A DNA stretch of 8,278 bases, taken from positions 1-8,278 of the forward strand of contig SZOR01000142.1 of assembly GCA_030263275.1 (NCBI GenBank). The letters run 5' to 3'. The position numbers and the translations under genes are program-made. Within the stretch, counting starts at the first letter, position 1; the number at the start of each line of letters is the position of its first letter. Below, piece after piece: positions 1-5,339 of the stretch. This DNA comes from DSNY01 sp016861185. GTDB lineage: Bacteria; Pseudomonadota; Gammaproteobacteria; Burkholderiales; Burkholderiaceae_F. The notes below the pieces were generated by a model. The model was not told where the DNA came from. It did not search any database and saw only the letters and a list, made by a program, of their open reading frames with translations.

Positions 1-1102
1 CGTAGTCGACGACCGCGAGCGGCGCGCCCTCGCCGCCGACGCGCTGCATGCGTCCGGGCGGCGGCGCGAGCCGCGGCAGCACGCTGCAGGCGCGCTCGAG
101 CGCGATGCCGGCGGCGAGCGCGACGCCGAGTACGCCGAGCAGATTGGAGACGTTGAACGCGCCGACCAGCGGCACCGCGACCTCGATTCGCCGACTGCCG
201 TCGTCGACCTCGAACTGCAGGCCGGTCGCCGTCGCGCGCACCGCGTGCGCGGCGAGCCGCAGCGCGAGCGGCGCCGGTGCGGCCGCATCCTGCGCGGTGA
301 AACCGATGACGCGCAGCCCGCCGCGCTCCGCCAGCCGCGCGGCGAAGCGCTGCCCGGTTGCATCGTCCAGGTTGATCACCGTATGCGACAGCGTGGACCA
401 GTCGAAGAGCCGCGCCTTCGCCGCTTCGTAGCGCTCGAGCGTGCCGTGGTAGTCGAGGTGGTCGCGCGTGAGGTTCGTGAACAGCGCGATGTCGAAGGCC
501 ATGCCGTCGACGCGACCCTGGTCGAGCCCGATCGAAGACACCTCCATCGCGAGTGCACGCGCGCCTTCGTCGAGCAGCGCGCGCACTTCGCGCTGCAGGG
601 CGATCGCGTCCGGGGTCGTCAGCGCGGCGCCGGCGAACACCGCCCCGGGGAACCCGCTGCCGACCGTGCCGATGACGGCGCAACGCGTGCCTTCGAGCGT
701 CAGCAGTTGCGCGATCCACTGTGTGCACGAGGTCTTGCCGTTGGTACCGGTCACGCCGATCGCCAGCAGCTTTTCGCTCGGCTGCCCGTAGAAGCTCGCG
801 GCGAGAGGACCGACGAGCCGCCGCAGCCCCGGCACCGGCAGCGTCGGGAGGTCGATGTCGAGCGGCCTCCAGCCTTCCGCTTCGACGAGCGCGGCGGCCG
901 CGCCGAGCGCCGCAGCCGCGCGCACGTAATCGCGCCCGTCGACGCTGCGGCCCGGCACCGCACCGGGCACGGCGACGAAGACGTCGCCCGGCGCGATACG
1001 CCGACTGTCGAGCTGAAGATGGTGCGCGCCGTCGAGCGCCGACGGTACCGTCGCGCGCAGCCAGGCGACGATCTGCATCACGCTCGCGTGCGGTCCGCTC
1101 AT
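1..1102 (-). CDS. murE: MurE, UDP-MurNAc-tripeptide synthetase (5' part only)
   Basis: MurE is a cytoplasmic ATP-dependent ligase that adds the third residue, usually meso-diaminopimelate in Gram-negatives, to UDP-MurNAc-L-Ala-D-Glu. The window holds its first 367 codons; the frame stays open to the left edge. Visible Mur-ligase signatures are DSR at 32-34 in the N-terminal UDP-binding domain, the ATP P-loop GTNGKT at 119-124, TTPDA at 162-166, EVSS at 187-190, NLTRDHLDYHG at 210-220, and K229 in YEAAK, the position of the carbamylated lysine. The DNPR motif that tells Dap from Lys enzymes lies beyond the edge, so substrate choice is inferred. The ATG is at 1102-1100, ten bases after the ftsI stop; a GAGG at 1111-1114, overlapping the ftsI stop codon, sits eight bases upstream. 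It belongs to the dcw operon and is probably coupled to ftsI translation. Identity is secure. Confidence 0.96.
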   Translation of the reverse strand, partial: MSGPHASVMQIVAWLRATVPSALDGAHHLQLDSRRIAPGDVFVAVPGAVPGRSVDGRDYVRAAAALGAAAALVEAEGWRPLDIDLPTLPVPGLRRLVGPLAASFYGQPSEKLLAIGVTGTNGKTSCTQWIAQLLTLEGTRCAVIGTVGSGFPGAVFAGAALTTPDAIALQREVRALLDEGARALAMEVSSIGLDQGRVDGMAFDIALFTNLTRDHLDYHGTLERYEAAKARLFDWSTLSHTVINLDDATGQRFAARLAERGGLRVIGFTAQDAAAPAPLALRLAAHAVRATATGLQFEVDDGSRRIEVAVPLVGAFNVSNLLGVLGVALAAGIALERACSVLPRLAPPPGRMQRVGGEGAPLAVVDY

Positions 1103-1110
1103 CGCCTGCG

Positions 1111-1114
1111 CCTC
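1111..1114 (-). promoter_or_regulatory. murE ribosome binding site inside the ftsI stop region
   Basis: The minus strand reads TGAGGCGCAGGCGATG. The GAGG shares bases with the ftsI TGA stop and lies eight bases before the murE ATG. This fixes the murE start and suggests ribosomes finishing ftsI re-initiate on murE. Confidence 0.6.
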
Positions 1115-2942
1115 ACATGGCCTCGGCAAGCCGCTGCAGCGGCAGCCGCGGCTGATCGAGCGAACCGTCGGGCGAAACCTGCAGCGTGCGCAGCGCGCCG
1201 GCGACGATCTGCGCGAACACCGGCGCTGCGACATCGCCACCGTAGTAGCGCCCGCGCGCGGCGTCCGGCTCGTCGATCATCACCGCGACGACGATGCGCG
1301 GGTCCGACGCCGGGGCGAAGCCCGCGAACGAAGCGACGTACGCGTTGACGTAGCGCCCGTTCTGCAGCTTGCGCGCGGTGCCGGTCTTGCCGGCGACGCG
1401 GTAGCCGGCGATGCGCGCGGCCGGCGCGGTGCCCCCGTCGCCGACGGCCAGTTCCAGCATGCGCCGCATCGTGCGCGCGGTCGCGGGTTTGATCACCTGG
1501 ACGCCCGCGGGCGGCGAATCGGTCCTGATCATCGTCACCGGCACGACGTCGCCGTCGCGTGCGAAGACGGTGTAGGCGCGCGCGAGCTGCAGCAGCGACA
1601 CCGAAACGCCGTAGCCGTAGGCGATCGTCGCCTGCTCGATCGGGCGCCACGCCTTGTACGGACGCAGACGCCCCGCGACGGCGCCACTGAAGCCCGCACT
1701 CGCCCGGCTCGGCGCCTGGCCGAACCCGGCGGCGGTGTACGTTTCCCATAGGGCCTGCGCCGGCAGATCGAGCGCAATCTTGGCGGTGCCGACATTGCTC
1801 GACTTGGCGACGACCTCGGCGACGGTCAGCACGCCGTGCGGATGGGCGTCGCCGATCGTGCGGCCGCCGATCGTCATGCGCCCCGGCGCGGTCTGCACGC
1901 GCAGTTCGGGCGATACGCGCCCGGCGTCGAGCGCGGCGGCGATCGAGAAGGGTTTCAACGTCGAGCCGGGCTCGAAGGTGTCCGTCAGCGCGCGATTGCG
2001 CAGCGTGGCCGCATCCCAGCGGTCGCGCCGGTTGGGGTCGAAGCTCGGCCAGTTCGCGAGCGCGAGCACCTCGCCGGTCTTCACGTCGAGCACGACGACG
2101 GCACCGGCCTTCGCGCGGTGGGTCTCGATCGCATCCTTCAGCGCCGAAAACGCGATGTACTGGATGCGGTGGTCGATCGACAGCACGACGTCGCGGCCGT
2201 CGACCGGCATGCGCTGCCAGTCGTCGTCGACGATGCGCCCGAGCCGATCCTTGATCACGCGGCGGCTGCCCGCGCGGCCGGCGAGCGTCGACTCGAGGGC
2301 GAGCTCGATCCCTTCCTGCCCGCGGTCCTCGACATCGGTGAAGCCGATCACGTGCGCCGCCGTCCGGCCTTCCGGATAGTGGCGCTTGAACTCGCGGCTC
2401 GAGTGGATCCCTTCGAGCTTCAGCGCGGCGATGCGTTCGGCGACCTCGGGTTCGACCTGGCGCCGCAGATAGACGAAGTTGCGGTCCTCGGCCGCGAGCT
2501 TGCGCTTGAGCTCGGCCACGGGCATCGCCAGCAATTGCGCAAGCTGCGCCAGCTCGCGCGACGACAGGTCGACGTCGTCGGGGATCGCCCAGATCGCGCG
2601 CGCAGGGACCGAGGCGGCGAGCACGACGCCGTTGCGGTCGGTCACCTTGCCGCGCGTGGCCGGCACCTCGAGCGTGCGCGCGTAGCGCGCTTCGCCCTGC
2701 CGTTGCAGGAAGTCGGTACCGATGCCGCCCTGCAGGTAGAACGCGCGGCCGGCAAGCAGCGCGAACGCGCAGAACAACAGGAACAGCAGCAGCATCGAGC
2801 GCCAGCGCGGCAGCTTGACGCTCAGCAAGGGGTTGGCATTGAACGCGACGCGTTCACCGCTGCGCGCTGTGCGGGCGCTACGCGGAGGTGGTGCAAACGC
2901 GCGACTTGCCGCGCCGCTGCGATAGGCGGGGGGCTGCTTCAC
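1113..2942 (-). CDS. ftsI: FtsI / PBP3, septal peptidoglycan transpeptidase
   Basis: FtsI is a class B penicillin-binding protein, a septum-specific D,D-transpeptidase anchored in the inner membrane that works with FtsW and FtsQLB. The 609 residues (E. coli has 588) comprise a basic, proline-rich cytoplasmic tail of about 48 residues, one membrane segment at about 50-70, the PBP-dimer domain from about 90 with RGKVTDRNG at 97-105, and the transpeptidase domain from about 255. All three penicillin-binding motifs are present: SxxK as STLK at 327-330 with catalytic S327, SSN at 381-383, and KTGT at 519-522. The start is GTG at 2942-2940, overlapping the ftsL stop as GTGA, with AGGGAG seven bases upstream. 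The N-terminal tail is somewhat long; the ATG at residue 50 would remove the tail but sits right at the membrane segment, so I prefer the GTG. Essential beta-lactam target, apparently intact. Confidence 0.97.
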   Translation of the reverse strand: MKQPPAYRSGAASRAFAPPPRSARTARSGERVAFNANPLLSVKLPRWRSMLLLFLLFCAFALLAGRAFYLQGGIGTDFLQRQGEARYARTLEVPATRGKVTDRNGVVLAASVPARAIWAIPDDVDLSSRELAQLAQLLAMPVAELKRKLAAEDRNFVYLRRQVEPEVAERIAALKLEGIHSSREFKRHYPEGRTAAHVIGFTDVEDRGQEGIELALESTLAGRAGSRRVIKDRLGRIVDDDWQRMPVDGRDVVLSIDHRIQYIAFSALKDAIETHRAKAGAVVVLDVKTGEVLALANWPSFDPNRRDRWDAATLRNRALTDTFEPGSTLKPFSIAAALDAGRVSPELRVQTAPGRMTIGGRTIGDAHPHGVLTVAEVVAKSSNVGTAKIALDLPAQALWETYTAAGFGQAPSRASAGFSGAVAGRLRPYKAWRPIEQATIAYGYGVSVSLLQLARAYTVFARDGDVVPVTMIRTDSPPAGVQVIKPATARTMRRMLELAVGDGGTAPAARIAGYRVAGKTGTARKLQNGRYVNAYVASFAGFAPASDPRIVVAVMIDEPDAARGRYYGGDVAAPVFAQIVAGALRTLQVSPDGSLDQPRLPLQRLAEAM

Positions 2943-3238
2943 TTGGGCGCTCCCTGCGTCGCCGCCGCGCCCGGGGCCGCGGGCAGGAACACGGTGCGCG
3001 CGCCGTCGACGGGGCGCAGACCCAGCTCGCGCGCGGCCGCCTCGACCGTAGCCGGCTGCGAGGCGCGCCCCAGTTCGACGCGCAACCGGTTGCCCTCTGC
3101 CTCGAGCGCTTTGGCCTGCTGCTGCGCGCGCTCCAGGTCGACGAACAGGCTGCGCGCGCGGTGCTGCGCCGTGACCACCGACAAGCCGCTCGCGACGAGC
3201 AGTGCGGCGACGAGCAGCAGTACGCCGCGCCGGATCAC
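2939..3238 (-). CDS. ftsL: FtsL, divisome bitopic membrane protein
   Basis: FtsL forms the FtsQLB complex that activates FtsW/FtsI septal synthesis. The family is short and poorly conserved, so the call rests on position between rsmH and ftsI plus architecture. The 99-residue product has a two-arginine N-terminus (RR at 3-4), one hydrophobic segment at about 5-23, and a periplasmic heptad-like region at about 27-60 rich in Leu, Glu, Gln and Arg, consistent with the FtsL coiled coil. A short tail rich in Ala and Pro follows. The start is GTG at 3238-3236, overlapping the rsmH TGA as GTGA, with a perfect GGAGG five bases upstream. The product stops inside the start codon region of ftsI, so rsmH, ftsL and ftsI form a chain of four-base overlaps. 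Length is close to the usual 90-120 residues. Confidence 0.9.
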   Translation of the reverse strand: MIRRGVLLLVAALLVASGLSVVTAQHRARSLFVDLERAQQQAKALEAEGNRLRVELGRASQPATVEAAARELGLRPVDGARTVFLPAAPGAAATQGAPK

Positions 3239-4212
3239 GCGGACCTCCGCAGCGGTGCGGCCGTGCGTTCGGCCACCCGCATCACGGCCGAGCGGGCGCG
3301 CGGGTTCGCCGCGATCTCGGCGGTATCAGGCACGATCTTGCCGAGCGGGCGCAGGGTCGGTGGCGGCAGCTCGGATGCGCGCAACGGCAGGCGCGGGTCC
3401 TGCGCCCGCTCCGGATGCGCGTGCGCCTCGATGAACCGCTTCACGAGCCGGTCCTCGAGCGAATGGAAGCTGATCACGACCAGGCGCGCGCCGGTCGCGA
3501 GCAGTTCGACGGTTTGTGCGAGCGCTAGCGCCAATTCCTCAAGCTCTTGATTGACGTGAATCCGTACAGCCTGAAAAGTCCGCGTGGCCGCGTGCTGGGA
3601 CGCGTCCTTGCGGCTTTTGACGGGGATCGCGCTCGCCACGACAGCGGCAAGGTCGGCGGTGCGGGTGATCGGCCGCCCAGCCTCGCGGCGAGCCACAATC
3701 GCCTTTGCAATCGATGCAGCAAACCGTTCTTCCCCATAGTCACGGATCACCCGCGTCAGTTCTTCAACCGTTGCCCGCGCCAGCCACTGGGCCGCCGTTT
3801 CGCCGTGCGTCGTGTCCATCCGCATGTCGAGCGGACCGTCGCCGCGCAGCGAGAAGCCGCGTTGCGGATCGTCGATCTGCGGCGACGACACGCCGAGGTC
3901 GAGCAGGACGCCCTGCACCTGTGCGATCGCGAGCGCCTGCAGTCGCTCGCGCAACTGCGAAAACGGCGCGTGGACGAAAGCGAAGCGCATATCGGCGATC
4001 GCTGCGGCCGACGTCTGCGCCGCCGTATCGCGATCGAAGGCGACGAGCCGGCCGGCCGGCGCCAGCCGCGCGAGGATGGCGCGCGCGTGCCCGCCGCGCC
4101 CGAAGGTCGCGTCGACGTAGATGCCCGCGGGGTCCGTCACCAGTGCTTCGACCGCTGCTGCGGGAAGAACGGTGCGGTGTTCGGGTGAAGCGATCGTGAA
4201 GGGGGACGGCAT
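3235..4212 (-). CDS. rsmH: RsmH (MraW), 16S rRNA m4C1402 N4-methyltransferase
   Basis: RsmH is the SAM-dependent cytosolic enzyme that N4-methylates C1402 in the decoding centre of 16S rRNA; its gene is almost always second in the dcw cluster. The 325 residues match the family length. Motifs seen are EHRTVL at 11-16, the SAM-binding DATFGRGGH at 34-42, LLDLGVSSPQ at 103-112, RGFS at 118-121, GPLDMRMD at 126-133, RTFQAVRIHVNQEL at 211-224, ISFHSLEDR at 247-255 and the C-terminal NPRARSAVMRVAER at 303-316. The start is unambiguous: reading upstream from the ATG at 4212-4210 there are only two codons, TGG and TCG, before the mraZ TGA, which lies in the same frame. No good Shine-Dalgarno is visible, so expression probably depends on ribosomes coming from mraZ. 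No sign of damage. Confidence 0.97.
   Translation of the reverse strand: MPSPFTIASPEHRTVLPAAAVEALVTDPAGIYVDATFGRGGHARAILARLAPAGRLVAFDRDTAAQTSAAAIADMRFAFVHAPFSQLRERLQALAIAQVQGVLLDLGVSSPQIDDPQRGFSLRGDGPLDMRMDTTHGETAAQWLARATVEELTRVIRDYGEERFAASIAKAIVARREAGRPITRTADLAAVVASAIPVKSRKDASQHAATRTFQAVRIHVNQELEELALALAQTVELLATGARLVVISFHSLEDRLVKRFIEAHAHPERAQDPRLPLRASELPPPTLRPLGKIVPDTAEIAANPRARSAVMRVAERTAAPLRRSA
3244..3248 (-). promoter_or_regulatory. ftsL ribosome binding site within rsmH
   Basis: A full GGAGG lies inside the last codons of rsmH, five bases before the GTG of ftsL. It decides in favour of this non-ATG start, since ftsL has no methionine codon in its first membrane segment. Confidence 0.65.
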
Positions 4213-4218
4213 CCACGA

Positions 4219-4647
4219 TCAGAAGATGAAGCGCTTGAACGCGTCCGGAACGCCGGCCTCGAGCGCGGCCTTTTCCTGCTCGGCGCGCGCCGCGGCGTCC
4301 CAGAGTTCGAGGCGGTTCTCGAGCCCGATCAATACGACATCGCGTTCGAGTCCCGCAACCGCGCGCAGTTCTGCCGGGATCAGCACGCGGCCGGCGCTGT
4401 CCAGCTCCAGGCTGCGCGCGCTGCCGACGATGATGCGGACCCATTCGCGCGCCTCGAAAGGCATCTGCGCAAGCTCGGCGCGCTTGGCTTCCCACACGGG
4501 GCGGGGATAAACGACAAGGCAGCGATCGGGATGGCGGGTCAGCGTGACGCGGCCTTCGTACTGCGCGACCAGCGTTTCGCGATGGCGCGCGGGCATCGAA
4601 AGCCTGCCCTTGTCGTCCAACGTCAGTGCCGCTGCCCCCTCGAACAC
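4219..4647 (-). CDS. mraZ: MraZ, transcriptional regulator of the dcw cluster
   Basis: MraZ is a DNA-binding protein of the SpoVT/AbrB fold that in E. coli represses its own promoter and so the head of the dcw cluster. The 142 residues (family about 140-155) contain two copies of the family repeat with the DxxGR signature: DDKGRLSMPARHR at 11-23 and DSAGRVLIPAELR at 83-95. The start is GTG at 4647-4645, giving the standard short lead of about ten residues before the first DDKGR; a GAGG at 4653-4656 is five bases upstream. It is the first gene of the operon, six bases before rsmH and in the same frame as it. Regulation is visible: a sigma70-type promoter at 4759-4787 is followed by three tandem boxes at 4721-4750 that fit MraZ binding sites, so autoregulation is likely. 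Confidence 0.96.
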   Translation of the reverse strand: MFEGAAALTLDDKGRLSMPARHRETLVAQYEGRVTLTRHPDRCLVVYPRPVWEAKRAELAQMPFEAREWVRIIVGSARSLELDSAGRVLIPAELRAVAGLERDVVLIGLENRLELWDAAARAEQEKAALEAGVPDAFKRFIF

Positions 4648-4652
4648 GCGCG

Positions 4653-4656
4653 CCTC
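4653..4656 (-). promoter_or_regulatory. mraZ ribosome binding site
   Basis: GAGG five bases before a GTG supports this start. No upstream ATG in this frame gives a better match to the conserved N-terminus. Confidence 0.5.
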
Positions 4657-4680
4657 GCAGTGATCGCGGATCGCCGCAGA

Positions 4681-4710
4681 CTTGCGCCAAATACCGGGTT
4701 TCAGCGCAAG
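4681..4710 (-). promoter_or_regulatory. Inverted repeat in the mraZ leader
   Basis: CTTGCGC at one end and GCGCAAG at the other form a perfect 7-base-pair stem around a 16-base interior; an AAA/UUU pairing could extend it inside with a small bulge. It lies in the predicted 5' leader of the mraZ transcript, about 34-63 bases before the GTG start. There is no U-run after it, so it does not look like an intrinsic terminator. It could be an mRNA leader hairpin or a protein-binding dyad; function is unknown. Confidence 0.35.
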
Positions 4711-4720
4711 CGACTGCTAA

Positions 4721-4750
4721 CTAATCCACTTATTTCCACTTTATCCCACT
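4721..4750 (-). promoter_or_regulatory. Triple MraZ-type operator boxes
   Basis: On the minus strand there are three head-to-tail 10-base units: AGTGGGATAA, AGTGGAAATA and AGTGGATTAG. The AGTGG core is identical in all three, with an AT-rich remainder, and repeats every 10 bases, one helical turn. E. coli MraZ binds three TGGGN boxes separated by 5 bases, the same geometry. Here only the promoter-proximal box has TGGG; the other two have TGGA. The array begins about two bases after the predicted start site, a position suited to repression of the dcw promoter by its first product, MraZ. Confidence 0.85.
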
Positions 4751-4758
4751 AGCGCGGC

Positions 4759-4787
4759 ACTCTAGAGCATGCGCCTCGAGGGGTCAA
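4759..4787 (-). promoter_or_regulatory. dcw (mraZ) sigma70-type promoter
   Basis: On the minus strand a TTGACC -35 element (4787-4782) is followed by a 17-base spacer and a TAGAGT -10 element (4764-4759). The predicted start site is near 4752, giving a leader of about 105 bases before mraZ. Its placement directly ahead of the MraZ-type boxes supports the call. Readthrough from rnpB or the chemotaxis operon cannot be excluded. Confidence 0.75.
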
Positions 4788-4984
4788 GGGAATAAGAGGC
4801 GGTTTTCCCAATGACGACAACGACTTAGAGCTGTGCACCGCCAGCTCAGTCGCTGGAAATATGTAGGCGAATGAAAGAGATAGCGAACGAAGTGAAAGTC
4901 GAACGTTACAAAGAACCGGCGCCACATCCGCGCCCGTTCAGTGAGGTGCGCTGCACATTCGATGCGTGCGGGACGCGGAAGAAG
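4788..4984. other. Spacer between rnpB and the dcw promoter
   Basis: This stretch of about 200 bases carries no convincing gene. It is visibly richer in A and T than the flanking genes. On the minus strand it holds one candidate GC-rich hairpin (4918-4934) and a weak 5-base-pair hairpin with arms at 4841-4845 and 4852-4856. A 47-codon open frame (4927-4784) lacks a ribosome binding site and the local codon bias. Confidence 0.5.
4908..4934 (-). terminator. Weak candidate rnpB terminator
   Basis: On the minus strand GGCGC (4934-4930) and GCGCC (4922-4918) form a 5-base-pair stem with a 7-base loop, followed by GGTTCTTTGT. The U-tract is interrupted and the stem is short, so this is only a possible terminator about 50 bases past the RNase P RNA 3' end. 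Transcription may instead end by Rho or read through to mraZ. Confidence 0.25.
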
Positions 4985-5295
4985 TGCAAAGCCCGCCTAT
5001 AAGCCGGATTCTGTGCACGGCGCAGGTTGCGCCGTGTGGCGATCATTCCTCTGGGCCCGCCATCGCTGACTGGCTCGAGCCACCTACCCGCGACCTACCC
5101 GAGCAAGGTTGTCGGTCGCCTACTTGGTGTTGCTCCGCGTAGAGATTGCCCGTTTCACCCGAACTGAATCGGCTCGTCTCTGTTGCTCTGATCCTCACCT
5201 CACGGTGGACAGGTGTTACCTGCTACGCCGCTCTGCGGAGTCCGGACTTTCCTCCGGCAGACGAGGCTGCCGGCGATCGCCCGGCGGGCTTTGCA
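4985..5295 (-). ncRNA. rnpB: RNase P RNA (rnpB), bacterial type A, compact form
   Basis: This is the catalytic RNA of ribonuclease P, which with the RnpA protein removes the 5' leader from pre-tRNAs. A perfect 13-base-pair P1 helix joins the two ends (TGCAAAGCCCGCC at 5295-5283 with its complement at 4997-4985). Other landmarks in transcript order are a short P3 hairpin (arms 5271-5267 and 5260-5256), the conserved GAGGAAAGTCC (5254-5244), the P8 hairpin (5222-5210), P9 with a GUGA tetraloop (5207-5196), the AACAGAGA core, GGTGAAACGG, P15 (arms 5119-5114 and 5095-5090), GGGTAGG, the GAGCCAG region, and AGAATCCGGCTTATAGG at the 3' end. At about 311 bases it is shorter than the 377-base E. coli RNA. 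By comparison with that RNA, P13/P14 and P16/P17 appear missing and P12 is tiny, while an extra 9-base-pair hairpin (5036-5016) corresponds to P19. It has its own predicted promoter and lies between cheB and mraZ. Confidence 0.96.
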
Positions 5296-5301
5296 GTGCC
5301 G

Positions 5302-5330
5302 AATGTAGGGATGAACGCGCCCGGCGGCAA
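5302..5330 (-). promoter_or_regulatory. rnpB promoter
   Basis: On the minus strand TTGCCG (5330-5325), a 17-base spacer and TACATT (5307-5302) give a reasonable sigma70-type promoter, four of six matches in each box. The predicted start is seven bases on, at about 5295, exactly where the P1 helix begins. That agreement is the main support. Confidence 0.6.
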
Positions 5331-5338
5331 GCCGGCGC
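5317..5338 (-). promoter_or_regulatory. GC hairpin between cheB and rnpB
   Basis: GCGCCGGC (5338-5331) pairs with GCCGGGCGC (5325-5317), leaving one bulged G and a 5-base loop, starting one base after the cheB stop. It could slow or end che-operon transcription, but it is followed by GTTCATCC with no U-run, so a classical intrinsic terminator is doubtful. It overlaps the -35 element of the rnpB promoter. Confidence 0.35.
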
Positions 5339-5339
5339 A

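Noticed and set aside
245..1348. Plus-strand open frame of 367 codons opposite murE and ftsI
   Set aside because: The minus strand here encodes MurE with P-loop and carbamyl-lysine motifs; the plus-strand product is Arg-rich without any motif.
1836..3434. Plus-strand open frame of 532 codons opposite ftsI, ftsL and rsmH
   Set aside because: It is antisense to three well-supported genes, its product is Arg/Ala-rich low-complexity sequence with no recognisable domain, and long antisense frames are expected at this GC content.
3764..4690. Minus-strand open frame of 308 codons overlapping mraZ and rsmH in another frame
   Set aside because: It is a frame-shifted shadow of two conserved genes, with a highly Arg-rich product.
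4806..4810. Single extra TGGGA upstream of the mraZ promoter as a fourth MraZ box
   Set aside because: It is isolated, about 60 bases from the triplet array, and a five-base match is expected by chance.
4784..4927. Minus-strand 47-codon open frame between rnpB and mraZ
   Set aside because: It has no Shine-Dalgarno, no GC preference at third codon positions unlike its neighbours, and its stop lies in the -35 element of the mraZ promoter. Probably chance.
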